64,000 nucleotides of DNA from assembly GCA_013178305.1 (NCBI GenBank), contig JABLXB010000007.1:124001-188000 (forward strand), in the 5' to 3' direction. The notes below the pieces were generated by a model. The model did not search any database. It saw only the letters and a program-made list of their open reading frames with translations, and was not told the DNA's origin. This document shows positions 50,122-57,440 of the stretch, piece by piece. The position numbers were made by a program, and so were the translations under genes. How positions within the stretch are numbered: the first letter of the stretch is position 1; each line of letters starts with the position of its first letter. Source of the stretch: Bacillota bacterium (GTDB lineage Bacteria > Bacillota > Sulfobacillia > JABLXB01).

Positions 50122-51495
50122 TTGTACGAGGACGAGTTGAACGACGGCAACGTTTTCTACCGAAATGTGAAGAAAGGATACCCGGTGCTCGTCAAAGGCG
50201 AAGGGGTCTACCTGTGGGACCGCGACGGCAACAGGTACCTTGACGGTTGCGCCGGGGCGCTTGTGGCTAACATCGGCCACGGGGTCCGCGAAATCGCCAG
50301 GGTGATGGCGACGCAGGCCGAGCACCTGTCGTTCGCGCACGGAGAGAGATTCACCGCCCCGCCGGTCCTGGGGCTCGCCCGGCGCATCGCCGAACTCGCT
50401 CCGGGGTCTCTGAAGAAGATCTACTTCGTTTCGGGGGGATCGGAAGCCACTGAGTCGGCATTGAAGCTCGCGAGGCAGTATTTTATCGAGAGGGACGGGA
50501 AAACGCAGAAGTACAAGGCGATCGCAAGGTGGCACAGCTACCACGGCAACACCCTGGGCGCCCTGTCGATGAGCGGTCACGTACCCAGGCGCCGGAAATA
50601 CCAGCCACTGCTGTGCAACTTCCCTCACATCCCCGCCGCCTACTGCTACAGGTGCGCGTATGACCTCACGTACCCGAAGTGTGACCTGCGCTGCGCTGCG
50701 GCGCTCGAAGAAGCCATCCTGGCCGAGGGTCCCGAGAACGTGGCTGCGTTTATTGCCGAGCCCGTCGTCGGGGCCGCCGCCGGCGCGCTCACGCCCCCAC
50801 CCGGCTATTTCGAGGCGGTCCGGCGGATCTGCGACAGGTACGACGTGTTACTGATCGCCGACGAGGTCATGTGCGGGGTAGGTCGCACGGGAAAGTACTT
50901 CGCCATAGACCACTGGGGGGTTGTGCCGGACATCATGGCCCTGGCAAAGGGGCTCGGGTCGGGATATACCCCCCTCGCTGCGATCGTGGTAAAGGACGAG
51001 ATCTGGGAGACATTCAGGAAGGGCTCCGGCAAGTTCGTTCACGGCCACACCTACGGGGGTAACCCGGTGTCGTGCGCCGCTGGATGCGCCGTGTTCGACT
51101 ACATGAAGGAGCGCGGGCTGGTTGAGAACGCGGCCAGCGTGGGGATCTACCTGAAGCAGCGCATGGCGGTTCTCGCTGATAACCCGATCGTGGGGGACGT
51201 AAGGGGCATCGGGCTCATGATAGGTGTAGAGCTCGTAAAGGACAAGGCCACGAAACAGCCGTTCGAGGTCTCCGCGGGCGCGGCCGAGCTGGCGACAAGG
51301 TCGTGCATGAAACACGGCGTCATCGTCTACCCGGGCCAGGGGTGCGCCGACGGGGTCAATGGCGACCAGTTCCTCGTGGGGCCGCCCCTTACGATCACCA
51401 GGCGGGAGACGGACGAACTGGTAGAAGGGCTGAAAGCCGGACTGGCTGACGCGGCCCGAGAGCTGCTGGGCCGTCAGGGAGGAGATCGCCAGTGA
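50122..51495 (+). CDS. Class III PLP-dependent aminotransferase
   Basis: A 457-aa fold-type I enzyme. DRDGNRYLDGCAGALVANIGHG is near residue 33. VSGGSEATESALKLARQY near residue 107 and ARWHSYHGNTLGALSMSG bind PLP phosphate and ring. IADEVMCGVGRTG is near residue 244, and the Schiff-base lysine is residue 276 in ALAKGLGSGYTPLAA. Class III enzymes move amino groups from omega-, beta- or diamino acids to pyruvate or 2-oxoglutarate. A cysteine cluster (CYRC, then PKC and LRC, near residues 175-193) occurs in a subset of this class. The next gene starts inside its stop, so substrate channelling to BKACE is plausible. Confidence 0.9.
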   Translation: MYEDELNDGNVFYRNVKKGYPVLVKGEGVYLWDRDGNRYLDGCAGALVANIGHGVREIARVMATQAEHLSFAHGERFTAPPVLGLARRIAELAPGSLKKIYFVSGGSEATESALKLARQYFIERDGKTQKYKAIARWHSYHGNTLGALSMSGHVPRRRKYQPLLCNFPHIPAAYCYRCAYDLTYPKCDLRCAAALEEAILAEGPENVAAFIAEPVVGAAAGALTPPPGYFEAVRRICDRYDVLLIADEVMCGVGRTGKYFAIDHWGVVPDIMALAKGLGSGYTPLAAIVVKDEIWETFRKGSGKFVHGHTYGGNPVSCAAGCAVFDYMKERGLVENAASVGIYLKQRMAVLADNPIVGDVRGIGLMIGVELVKDKATKQPFEVSAGAAELATRSCMKHGVIVYPGQGCADGVNGDQFLVGPPLTITRRETDELVEGLKAGLADAARELLGRQGGDRQ

Positions 51496-52307
51496 ACAAT
51501 CTCATAGTGACCGTTGCCCCAACAGGCAATGTGCCGACCAAGGAGAAGACCCCTCACGTACCGGTCACTCCCGAGGAGATCGCGCGTTCTGTCTACGAAT
51601 CCTACAAAGCCGGCGCTTCCGTGGCGCACATTCACGCGAGGGATGAAAGGGGGCTCCCCACGCACAGGCTCGACGTATTCCGCGAGATCGTCGAGCGAGT
51701 GAGGGAGAAGTGCGACATCATCATCCAGCTCTCGACGGGGGCGCGCGCCGGAAAGACCGCGGAGGAACGCGGCGAGTGCATCTCACTCGCGCCGGAGATG
51801 GCAAGCCTGACGACCGGCTCTTCGAACTTCCCCACGACGATCAACTCGAACCCGGCGGAACTGATTGAATACCTGTGCAGGCAGATGAAACAGTACGGTG
51901 TGGTGCCGGAGATCGAGGTTTTTGACAGCGCCATGATATCCAACGCGCTGGATCTCGAGAAAAACGGGCTGATTTCGCCTCCTCTCACGTTCAATCTCGT
52001 CATGGGCGTGCGCGGGTCCATCCCCGCCAGCCCGAAAAACCTCTTCTTCCTGGTCGATAGTCTTCCGCACGGGGCGCGGTGGACGTGTACGGCGATCGGT
52101 CCTCTCCATCTACAACTGTCTACAATAGCAATCGCGCTGGGCGGAAATGTCCGCGCCGGCATTGAGGACAACGTCTTCTATGAAAAGGGGGTACTGGCTA
52201 CCAACCCACAACTCGTCGAACGCGTGGTGAGAGTGGCCGAGGCTACCGGCCGTGGTGTGGCCACGGTGGCCGAGGCGCGGGAGATCCTGGGACTGAAAGA
52301 TCGCTAA
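51492..52307 (+). CDS. BKACE-family beta-keto acid cleavage enzyme (Kce-like)
   Basis: BKACE (formerly DUF849) enzymes are zinc-dependent TIM barrels. They condense a beta-keto acid with acetyl-CoA and split it into acetoacetate and a new acyl-CoA; Kce of lysine fermentation is the founding member. Visible here are VTVAPTGNVPTKEKTPHVPVTP-like start text, the metal ligand motif VAHIHARDERG near residue 40, EIEVFDSAMISNAL, and VRAGIEDNVFYEKGVLA near residue 217 with the conserved Glu-Asp-Asn. It is 271 aa. The substrate is unassigned; coupling to an aminotransferase suggests a keto acid made from a beta- or gamma-amino acid. Confidence 0.88.
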   Translation: MNNLIVTVAPTGNVPTKEKTPHVPVTPEEIARSVYESYKAGASVAHIHARDERGLPTHRLDVFREIVERVREKCDIIIQLSTGARAGKTAEERGECISLAPEMASLTTGSSNFPTTINSNPAELIEYLCRQMKQYGVVPEIEVFDSAMISNALDLEKNGLISPPLTFNLVMGVRGSIPASPKNLFFLVDSLPHGARWTCTAIGPLHLQLSTIAIALGGNVRAGIEDNVFYEKGVLATNPQLVERVVRVAEATGRGVATVAEAREILGLKDR

Positions 52308-52321
52308 GGAGGGGGAGCGAA

Positions 52322-53362
52322 ATGAACAGACGTGCTGCGGTGTGGATTTGCGCCTTTCTCGTGGCAGTATTCCTCATCGCCGGGTGCGGTGCGCCTGCGG
52401 CCGAAAAGAAGCCGGAACCCAAGCCGGGTGAGACGAAACCGGCCGAGAGCAAGACGCCCGGGAAGGAGGCGAAGCTCCTGTTCGCTACCGGCGGAACCTC
52501 GGGCAGCTACTATCCTCTCGGGGGCGCCATGGCTCAGGTCTGGAACAAGAAGATTGAGGGGCTAAGCGTAACGGTGCAGGCTACTGGCGCATCGGTCGAA
52601 AACGTGCGCCTGCTCGGTAACAAGAATGCCGAACTTGCCCTGTGCATGAGCGACATCGCGTACTATGGCCAGAACTCATTGGAGATCTTTGCCGATAAGC
52701 AGGAAAAATACACCAACTACAGCGCCGTCGGCGCCATCTATCCCGAAACCGTTCAGATATTTGTGCGCAAGGATAGTCCAGTCAAGAGCATCCCCGGCCT
52801 CAAGGGAAAGCGAGTATCAGTCGGGCCGCCGGGCAGCGGGACCGAGGTCAGCGCCCGCCAGATCCTGGGCATCTATGGATTGGACTACAAGCAGCGCAAG
52901 GACGTTGAACCCAGGTACATTTCGTTCGCGGAAACGGCGGACCAGTTCAAGGACAAGCTTATTGACGCCGGCTACGCGGTGCTCGGCGTTCCGAACGCCG
53001 CGATCCAGGATATAACCGCCGTGGTCCCGATCAGGCTTCTCGATATCGACGATGACATGCTGGCAAAGATACACGCGAAGTACCCGTATTATTCCAGGCT
53101 GGTGATCCCGGGCGGGTCGTACAAGGGCCAGGATGACCCCACGAAGACGATCACGTTGAAGGCTATCCTCCTCGCCAGGAACGATCTCGACGAGTCGCTC
53201 GTTTACAACCTTACCCGGACACTGTACGAAAACGCCGCAGAGGTCGCCGGGGCTCACGCGCTCGGGAAGCACATCAAGCTCGAGACCGCGATGGAGGGTA
53301 TCGCAATCCCGTTCCATCCCGGGGCCATGAAGTACTTCAAGGAGAAAGGGATAGCCAGGTAA
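52322..53362 (+). CDS. TAXI-family TRAP transporter solute-binding lipoprotein
   Basis: The signal peptide ends in the lipobox LIAGC (Cys at about residue 22), followed by a proline/lysine-rich spacer. The TAXI domain begins LLFATGGTSGSYYPLGGAMAQVWN and contains VQATGASVENVRLL and MSDIAYYGQNSL. It also has KRVSVGPPGSGTEVSARQIL near residue 160 and AMEGIAIPFHPGAMKYFKEKG at the end. This extracellular receptor hands a small organic anion to the TRAP permease encoded downstream. ATG 52322 has AAGGAGGGGG upstream; the protein is 346 aa. Confidence 0.93.
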   Translation: MNRRAAVWICAFLVAVFLIAGCGAPAAEKKPEPKPGETKPAESKTPGKEAKLLFATGGTSGSYYPLGGAMAQVWNKKIEGLSVTVQATGASVENVRLLGNKNAELALCMSDIAYYGQNSLEIFADKQEKYTNYSAVGAIYPETVQIFVRKDSPVKSIPGLKGKRVSVGPPGSGTEVSARQILGIYGLDYKQRKDVEPRYISFAETADQFKDKLIDAGYAVLGVPNAAIQDITAVVPIRLLDIDDDMLAKIHAKYPYYSRLVIPGGSYKGQDDPTKTITLKAILLARNDLDESLVYNLTRTLYENAAEVAGAHALGKHIKLETAMEGIAIPFHPGAMKYFKEKGIAR

Positions 53363-53451
53363 GGCGTGGAGCCGGTCGCAGGCGGCCGCGAGTCGGCCGC
53401 CGGACGGCGCGCTCGCCCGCAGCCACGTTCACGTGTGGAGGAGGATTCGAC

Positions 53452-55383
53452 GTGGAGGACACACAATCGCTGGTGAAGCAGGTGCTGGAGAAATTCGACC
53501 CCGAGGCCCGCCACCGGAATCTGGACGGGCTCTGGGCCGTGACCGTCAGGGTGATAGCGCTGGCCTTCTCGGGTTTTCAGCTGTACACGGCGCTGTTCGG
53601 GACCCTCGACGACAAGCTTCAACGGCCCGCCCACCTGACCTTTGCCCTCACGTTGATCTTCCTCCTCTACCCGGCGCGAAGGAACTGGGACAGGCGGCGC
53701 GTGCACTGGGTGGATGTGGTGTTCGCACTTGTGGCATCCGGCACAGGGGCGTACTGCCTTCTCAGTTACGAGGGGCTGGTTTCGCGCGCCGGGGCTTATA
53801 CCTCCACCGACCTGATCGTGGGGATCATTGGGGTCTTGCTGGTGCTCGAGGCCGCCAGAAGGATCGTAGGTCCAGCAATGGTGGTTGTGGCTTCGGTGTT
53901 TCTCGGGTACAACTGGTTCGGGCCGTACCTTCCGGCCGCGCTGACCCATCGTGGGTATTCGGTCGAGCGGATTTTCACGCACATGTACTACACAACCGAA
54001 GGCATACTCGGCATCCCGCTTGGCGTGTGCGCGACGTTCATCTTTCTTTTCATTCTGTTCGGGGCTTTCCTGGAGAAAACGGGGATCGGGAAGTTCTTCA
54101 TCGATTTGTCCAACGCAGCCGCGGGCGGCGCTGCAGGGGGCCCGGCGAAGGTAGCGGTGTGTTCGAGTGCGCTTTTCGGGACGGTCTCAGGGAGTTCCGT
54201 CGCCAACGTGGTCGGTACGGGCACCTTCTCGATTCCGCTCATGAAGAAGTTGGGCTACCGGCCCGAGTTCGCCGGCGCGGTTGAGGCGGCCGCATCCACC
54301 GGCGGGCAGCTTATGCCACCGATCATGGGCGCAGCAGCCTTCCTGATGGCCGAGTTCATAGGGATGAAGTATGCCTCCGTCGTCAAGGCGGCGATACTAC
54401 CGGCGGTGCTGTATTTCACGGGAATCTGGATAATGGTCCACCTTGAGGCGAAGAAGCTGGGCCTCAAAGGGTTGCCGAGGGATCAGATCCCGCACCTCGG
54501 CTCACTGCTCAGAGAGAAATGGTATCTCCTCTTGCCCCTCGCCGGCATTATCTACTTCCTGGTCAGTGGCTACACCCCAATGAGGGCGGCTCTGGCCGGA
54601 CTGGCGTTGACCCTGATAACCGGCGTCTTGAAACGGGAGGACAGGCTGACTGTGAGGGACATTCTGGCGGCCCTCGAGCAGGGGGCGAGGGGAGTGCTGA
54701 GCGTCGCCGCGGCGTGCGCTTGCGCGGGCATAATCGTAGGGACCGTGACCCTGACCGGCCTCGGGCTGAAGATGGGGGATGCCCTCATCTCTCTCGCCGG
54801 GGGAAGGCTTCTCCTTACACTTTTCTTCACGATGCTCACATCGCTCATCCTGGGCATGGGGGTGCCGACCACCGCGAACTACGTGATAACCTCGTCGATT
54901 GCCGCGCCTGCCATCGTGCGCCTGGGAGTCCCGAAGATAGCCGCGCACCTTTTCACGTTCTACTTTGGCATTATCGCCGACATTACGCCACCGGTCGCCC
55001 TCGCTGCATTCGCCGGTTCGGCCATAGCCAAAGCAAACCCGTTCAGAACAGGGGTGACCGCTACCAAGCTTGCGATCGCCGCGTGGCTCATCCCTTACAT
55101 GTTCGTGTTCAACCCCGTCATGGTACTCGTGGGGGTTACCCCCGGCCTTTTGTTGCAGATGGCAATCACTTCTCTTACCGGCATGGTGGCTGTCGCGGCT
55201 TCGGTAGAAGGCTACTTCCTCACCCATCTCCTACCATTAGAAAGGCTCGCGTTGTTCTGTGGGGGCCTCATGTTGATAGACCCCGGTCTGATGACGGATG
55301 TTGTCGGACTCGGCGCAGTCGCTCTGGTGTACCTGAGCCAAAGGCGCCGGAGCAGCAGGGCAATCGCCGTGCAGTCTGTATAA
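53452..55383 (+). CDS. TRAP transporter fused 4TM/12TM permease
   Basis: A 643-aa membrane protein joining the small DctQ-like and large DctM-like subunits, the usual form in TAXI-type TRAP systems. The N-terminal part (about residues 1-140) has four helices. The large part contains GIPLGVCATFIFLFILFGAFL, ALFGTVSGSSVANVVGTGTFSIPLMKKLGY (two runs), EAAASTGGQLMPPIMGAAAFLMAEF and, near the end, GMGVPTTANYVITSS and ADITPPVALAAFAGSAIAKA. It imports its substrate with sodium or protons. GTG 53452 follows TGGAGGAGG. It is the last gene of the cassette between sigE and sigG. Confidence 0.92.
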   Translation: MEDTQSLVKQVLEKFDPEARHRNLDGLWAVTVRVIALAFSGFQLYTALFGTLDDKLQRPAHLTFALTLIFLLYPARRNWDRRRVHWVDVVFALVASGTGAYCLLSYEGLVSRAGAYTSTDLIVGIIGVLLVLEAARRIVGPAMVVVASVFLGYNWFGPYLPAALTHRGYSVERIFTHMYYTTEGILGIPLGVCATFIFLFILFGAFLEKTGIGKFFIDLSNAAAGGAAGGPAKVAVCSSALFGTVSGSSVANVVGTGTFSIPLMKKLGYRPEFAGAVEAAASTGGQLMPPIMGAAAFLMAEFIGMKYASVVKAAILPAVLYFTGIWIMVHLEAKKLGLKGLPRDQIPHLGSLLREKWYLLLPLAGIIYFLVSGYTPMRAALAGLALTLITGVLKREDRLTVRDILAALEQGARGVLSVAAACACAGIIVGTVTLTGLGLKMGDALISLAGGRLLLTLFFTMLTSLILGMGVPTTANYVITSSIAAPAIVRLGVPKIAAHLFTFYFGIIADITPPVALAAFAGSAIAKANPFRTGVTATKLAIAAWLIPYMFVFNPVMVLVGVTPGLLLQMAITSLTGMVAVAASVEGYFLTHLLPLERLALFCGGLMLIDPGLMTDVVGLGAVALVYLSQRRRSSRAIAVQSV

Positions 55384-55466
55384 TCGCAGGGCACACTTCC
55401 CCTCGAGATCCTCACTGAATCTAGTTCACTTGTTTCCAGATTTTTACTCTATTCCCAGCCCGCGCT

Positions 55467-55495
55467 GTATATTTACCCGTCCGTGCGGAGATAAT
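55467..55495 (+). promoter_or_regulatory. Sigma-F promoter for sigG
   Basis: GTATA (55467-55471), 15 bp, then GGAGATAAT (55487-55495) match the Bacillus subtilis sigma-F pattern GYATA-N15-GGnnAnAnT at every specified position. sigG is a known sigma-F target. Transcription would begin near 55502, before the ribosome site at 55512. Confidence 0.75.
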
Positions 55496-55526
55496 CATGG
55501 CAGGATGCCGCATAGGAGGGGTATTT

Positions 55527-56300
55527 TTGCTGGCAAACAAGGTAGAAATATGCGGCGTAAACACCTCGAAGCTCCCCGTACTGACAAACGCCAAGATGCG
55601 GGAGTTGTTTGCCAAGGTCAAGGCCGGCGACAGGAAGTCCCGCGAGGAGCTCATCAGTGGAAACCTGAGGCTCGTGTTGAGCGTAATTCAGAGGTTCTCC
55701 AACCGCGGGGAATACGTGGACGACCTGTTCCAGGTCGGCTGCGTCGGCCTGATGAAGGCCATTGACAACTTCGACCTGAACCAGAACGTGAAGTTCTCGA
55801 CGTACGCCGTTCCGATGATAATAGGTGAGATCCGCAGGTACCTGAGGGACAACAACCCCATCCGCGTGAGCCGCTCGCTGAGGGACATAGCGTACAAGGC
55901 GCTTCAGGTGAGGGACACGCTCGTCAACAGGTTCTCGCGGGAGCCGTCCATCAACGAGATAGCTGAGGAACTCAAGCTGCCGTGCGAAGAGGTCGTATAC
56001 GCCCTCGACGCGATACAGGAGCCGATCTCGCTGTTCGAGCCCATATATCACGATGGCGGCGACCCTATCTACGTGATGGACCAGATTGGAGACGAGAAGA
56101 ACCAGGATTCGATCTGGCTGGAGGGGATAGCCATCAGGGAGGCGATGAGGAAGCTGACCGACAGGGAGAGACTCATACTTACGTTGCGGTTCTATGAGGG
56201 GAAAACGCAGATGGAGGTCGCCGAGGAAATCGGCATCTCGCAGGCGCAGGTTTCCAGGCTCGAGAAAGCGGCGCTGCAGCGTATGAAGAAGCATATATGA
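55527..56300 (+). CDS. sigG: Sporulation sigma factor SigG
   Basis: The late forespore sigma factor. It opens LANKVEICGVNTSKLPVL, the strongly conserved SigG N-terminus. Region 2 follows (ISGNLRLVLSVIQRFSNRGE, DDLFQVGCVGLMKAIDNFDL, VKFSTYAVPMIIGEIRRYLR), then region 3, then region 4 with TQMEVAEEIGISQAQVSRLEK. At 257 aa it is complete. TTG 55527 lies 7 bases after AGGAGGGG; the in-frame ATG at 55497 falls within a few bases of the predicted sigma-F promoter and is rejected. spoIIR overlaps or abuts its end. Confidence 0.96.
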   Translation: MLANKVEICGVNTSKLPVLTNAKMRELFAKVKAGDRKSREELISGNLRLVLSVIQRFSNRGEYVDDLFQVGCVGLMKAIDNFDLNQNVKFSTYAVPMIIGEIRRYLRDNNPIRVSRSLRDIAYKALQVRDTLVNRFSREPSINEIAEELKLPCEEVVYALDAIQEPISLFEPIYHDGGDPIYVMDQIGDEKNQDSIWLEGIAIREAMRKLTDRERLILTLRFYEGKTQMEVAEEIGISQAQVSRLEKAALQRMKKHI

Positions 56301-56317
56301 GGCGGGAGGTGAGCCGG

Positions 56318-56944
56318 TTGCGTGGGATGAGGGTCCGGAGAACGGCGGTTGCGGCCATCGCGCTGCTGGCCGCCACCCTTGCCGGTGTGCTGGGGGCCGC
56401 CCGCGCACAGGCCCCCGACTACCGCAAGGCCTATACCACGTCCAACCTGGTCAGGATCCACATCATCGCCAACAGCGACTCGGACGATGACCAGCGGATC
56501 AAACTCGCGGTGAGGGACAGGATCCTGGAGGATATCAGCCCCGCGATGAGGGGTGTGTCCGGGGCAGGTGAGGCGGAGGATCTGGTCAGGCGGAATCTCG
56601 AGAACATAGAGAAGGCGGCCGCCGGCGTCGTGAGGGAGGCCGGCAAGTCGTACGGCGTGAAAGCCACCATCGGCAGGTTCCAGTTCCCGCCGAGGGTTTA
56701 CGGGCAACTCGCGCTTCCCGAGGGCGAATACCGCGCGCTCCGCGTGGTGCTGGGCGAGGGGCGCGGCCAGAACTGGTGGTGCGTGATGTTCCCTCCCCTC
56801 TGCCTGGTGGACGTCACGGAGGCGCGGGGCGCCGGGGATCCGGCCCCCGAAAAGCCCGGCGTCCGGCTGCTGGTGGCCGACTGGTTGAAGGACCGCGCGA
56901 ACGACGCCAGGCTTGCGCTGTCGAGGATGGCTACGCGGCCCTAG
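56318..56944 (+). CDS. spoIIR: Sporulation signalling protein SpoIIR
   Basis: SpoIIR is secreted from the forespore under sigma-F control and triggers SpoIIGA to process pro-sigma-E. After a signal peptide (AAIALLAATLAGVLGAARAQA), the family blocks are present: LVRIHIIANSDSDDDQRIKL near residue 42, YGVKATIGRFQFPPRVYG, LPEGEYRALRVVLGEGRGQN and WWCVMFPPLCLVD. TTG 56318 lies 5 bases after GGGAGGTGA; ATG 56327 or ATG 56297 are alternatives. At about 208 aa it is full length. With SpoIIGA and SigE in the same window, the whole sigma-E activation relay is here. Confidence 0.93.
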   Translation: MRGMRVRRTAVAAIALLAATLAGVLGAARAQAPDYRKAYTTSNLVRIHIIANSDSDDDQRIKLAVRDRILEDISPAMRGVSGAGEAEDLVRRNLENIEKAAAGVVREAGKSYGVKATIGRFQFPPRVYGQLALPEGEYRALRVVLGEGRGQNWWCVMFPPLCLVDVTEARGAGDPAPEKPGVRLLVADWLKDRANDARLALSRMATRP

Positions 56945-57011
56945 GCTCCCTGGTCGTCAACCCCCCGGAGGGCGCATATAATGTTTCCGGCGAAACAGGG
57001 GGGTCGATTCC

Positions 57012-57272
57012 GTGCGCACCTCCGATCTTGGGATGCGGGACGTCGTGAACGTCCTCGATGGCAGGCGGCTGGGGACCGTCTCGGATATCGAGATCGACAC
57101 CGAGTCCGGAAAGATAACCGCTATTGTCGTGCCCGGGGCGGCGAAGCTCCTGGGGCTTATAGGTAGAGGGGACGACTACGTCATTCCCTGGGAGAGGATA
57201 AGGAAGATAGGGCCCGACGTCATACTGGTCGAACTGGCCAGCACTCTCGAGTTACGGGCCAGACCACGTTAG
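57012..57272 (+). CDS. ymxH: YlmC/YmxH family sporulation protein (PRC barrel)
   Basis: An 86-aa single-domain PRC-barrel protein. SDLGMRDVVNVLDGRRLG, then SDIEIDTESGKITAIVVPG, then DDYVIPWERIRKIGPDVILVE form the small beta barrel. Members are linked to sporulation by genome context, with no known mechanism. GTG 57012 is the start. CATATAAT at 56975-56982 could be a -10, and a strong terminator follows, so it may be expressed alone. In many spore formers it lies between sporulation genes and ylmD/pgeF, as here. Confidence 0.85.
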   Translation: MRTSDLGMRDVVNVLDGRRLGTVSDIEIDTESGKITAIVVPGAAKLLGLIGRGDDYVIPWERIRKIGPDVILVELASTLELRARPR

Positions 57273-57306
57273 GTTGCGAGCCGCCAGTTACCAGGCGTTC
57301 TCGCAG

Positions 57307-57331
57307 GCCGGCTCCACGTGAGCCGGCTTTT
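57307..57331 (+). terminator. Rho-independent terminator after ymxH
   Basis: GCCGGCTC (57307-57314) pairs perfectly with GAGCCGGC (57320-57327) around CACGT, followed by TTTT. Confidence 0.85.
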
Positions 57332-57440
57332 CGGCTTCCTCGCGGCCAGACCCTTCCAGCGTCATGGGGTGAGAGTATAGAATGGTAAATATGGACGAGT
57401 TGTTGAAACGAACCCTCTCGTGGATCGGGGGTCTTAGCCC

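Noticed and set aside
55497-55526. ATG 55497 as start of sigG
   Set aside because: It is only two bases past the sigma-F -10 and has no ribosome site; TTG 55527 has both the site and the conserved N-terminus.
56250-56317. Separate sigma-F promoter for spoIIR at the end of sigG
   Set aside because: GTATG at the right place is followed, 15 bp on, by a poor -10 (GGCGGGAGG). Co-transcription with sigG is simpler.
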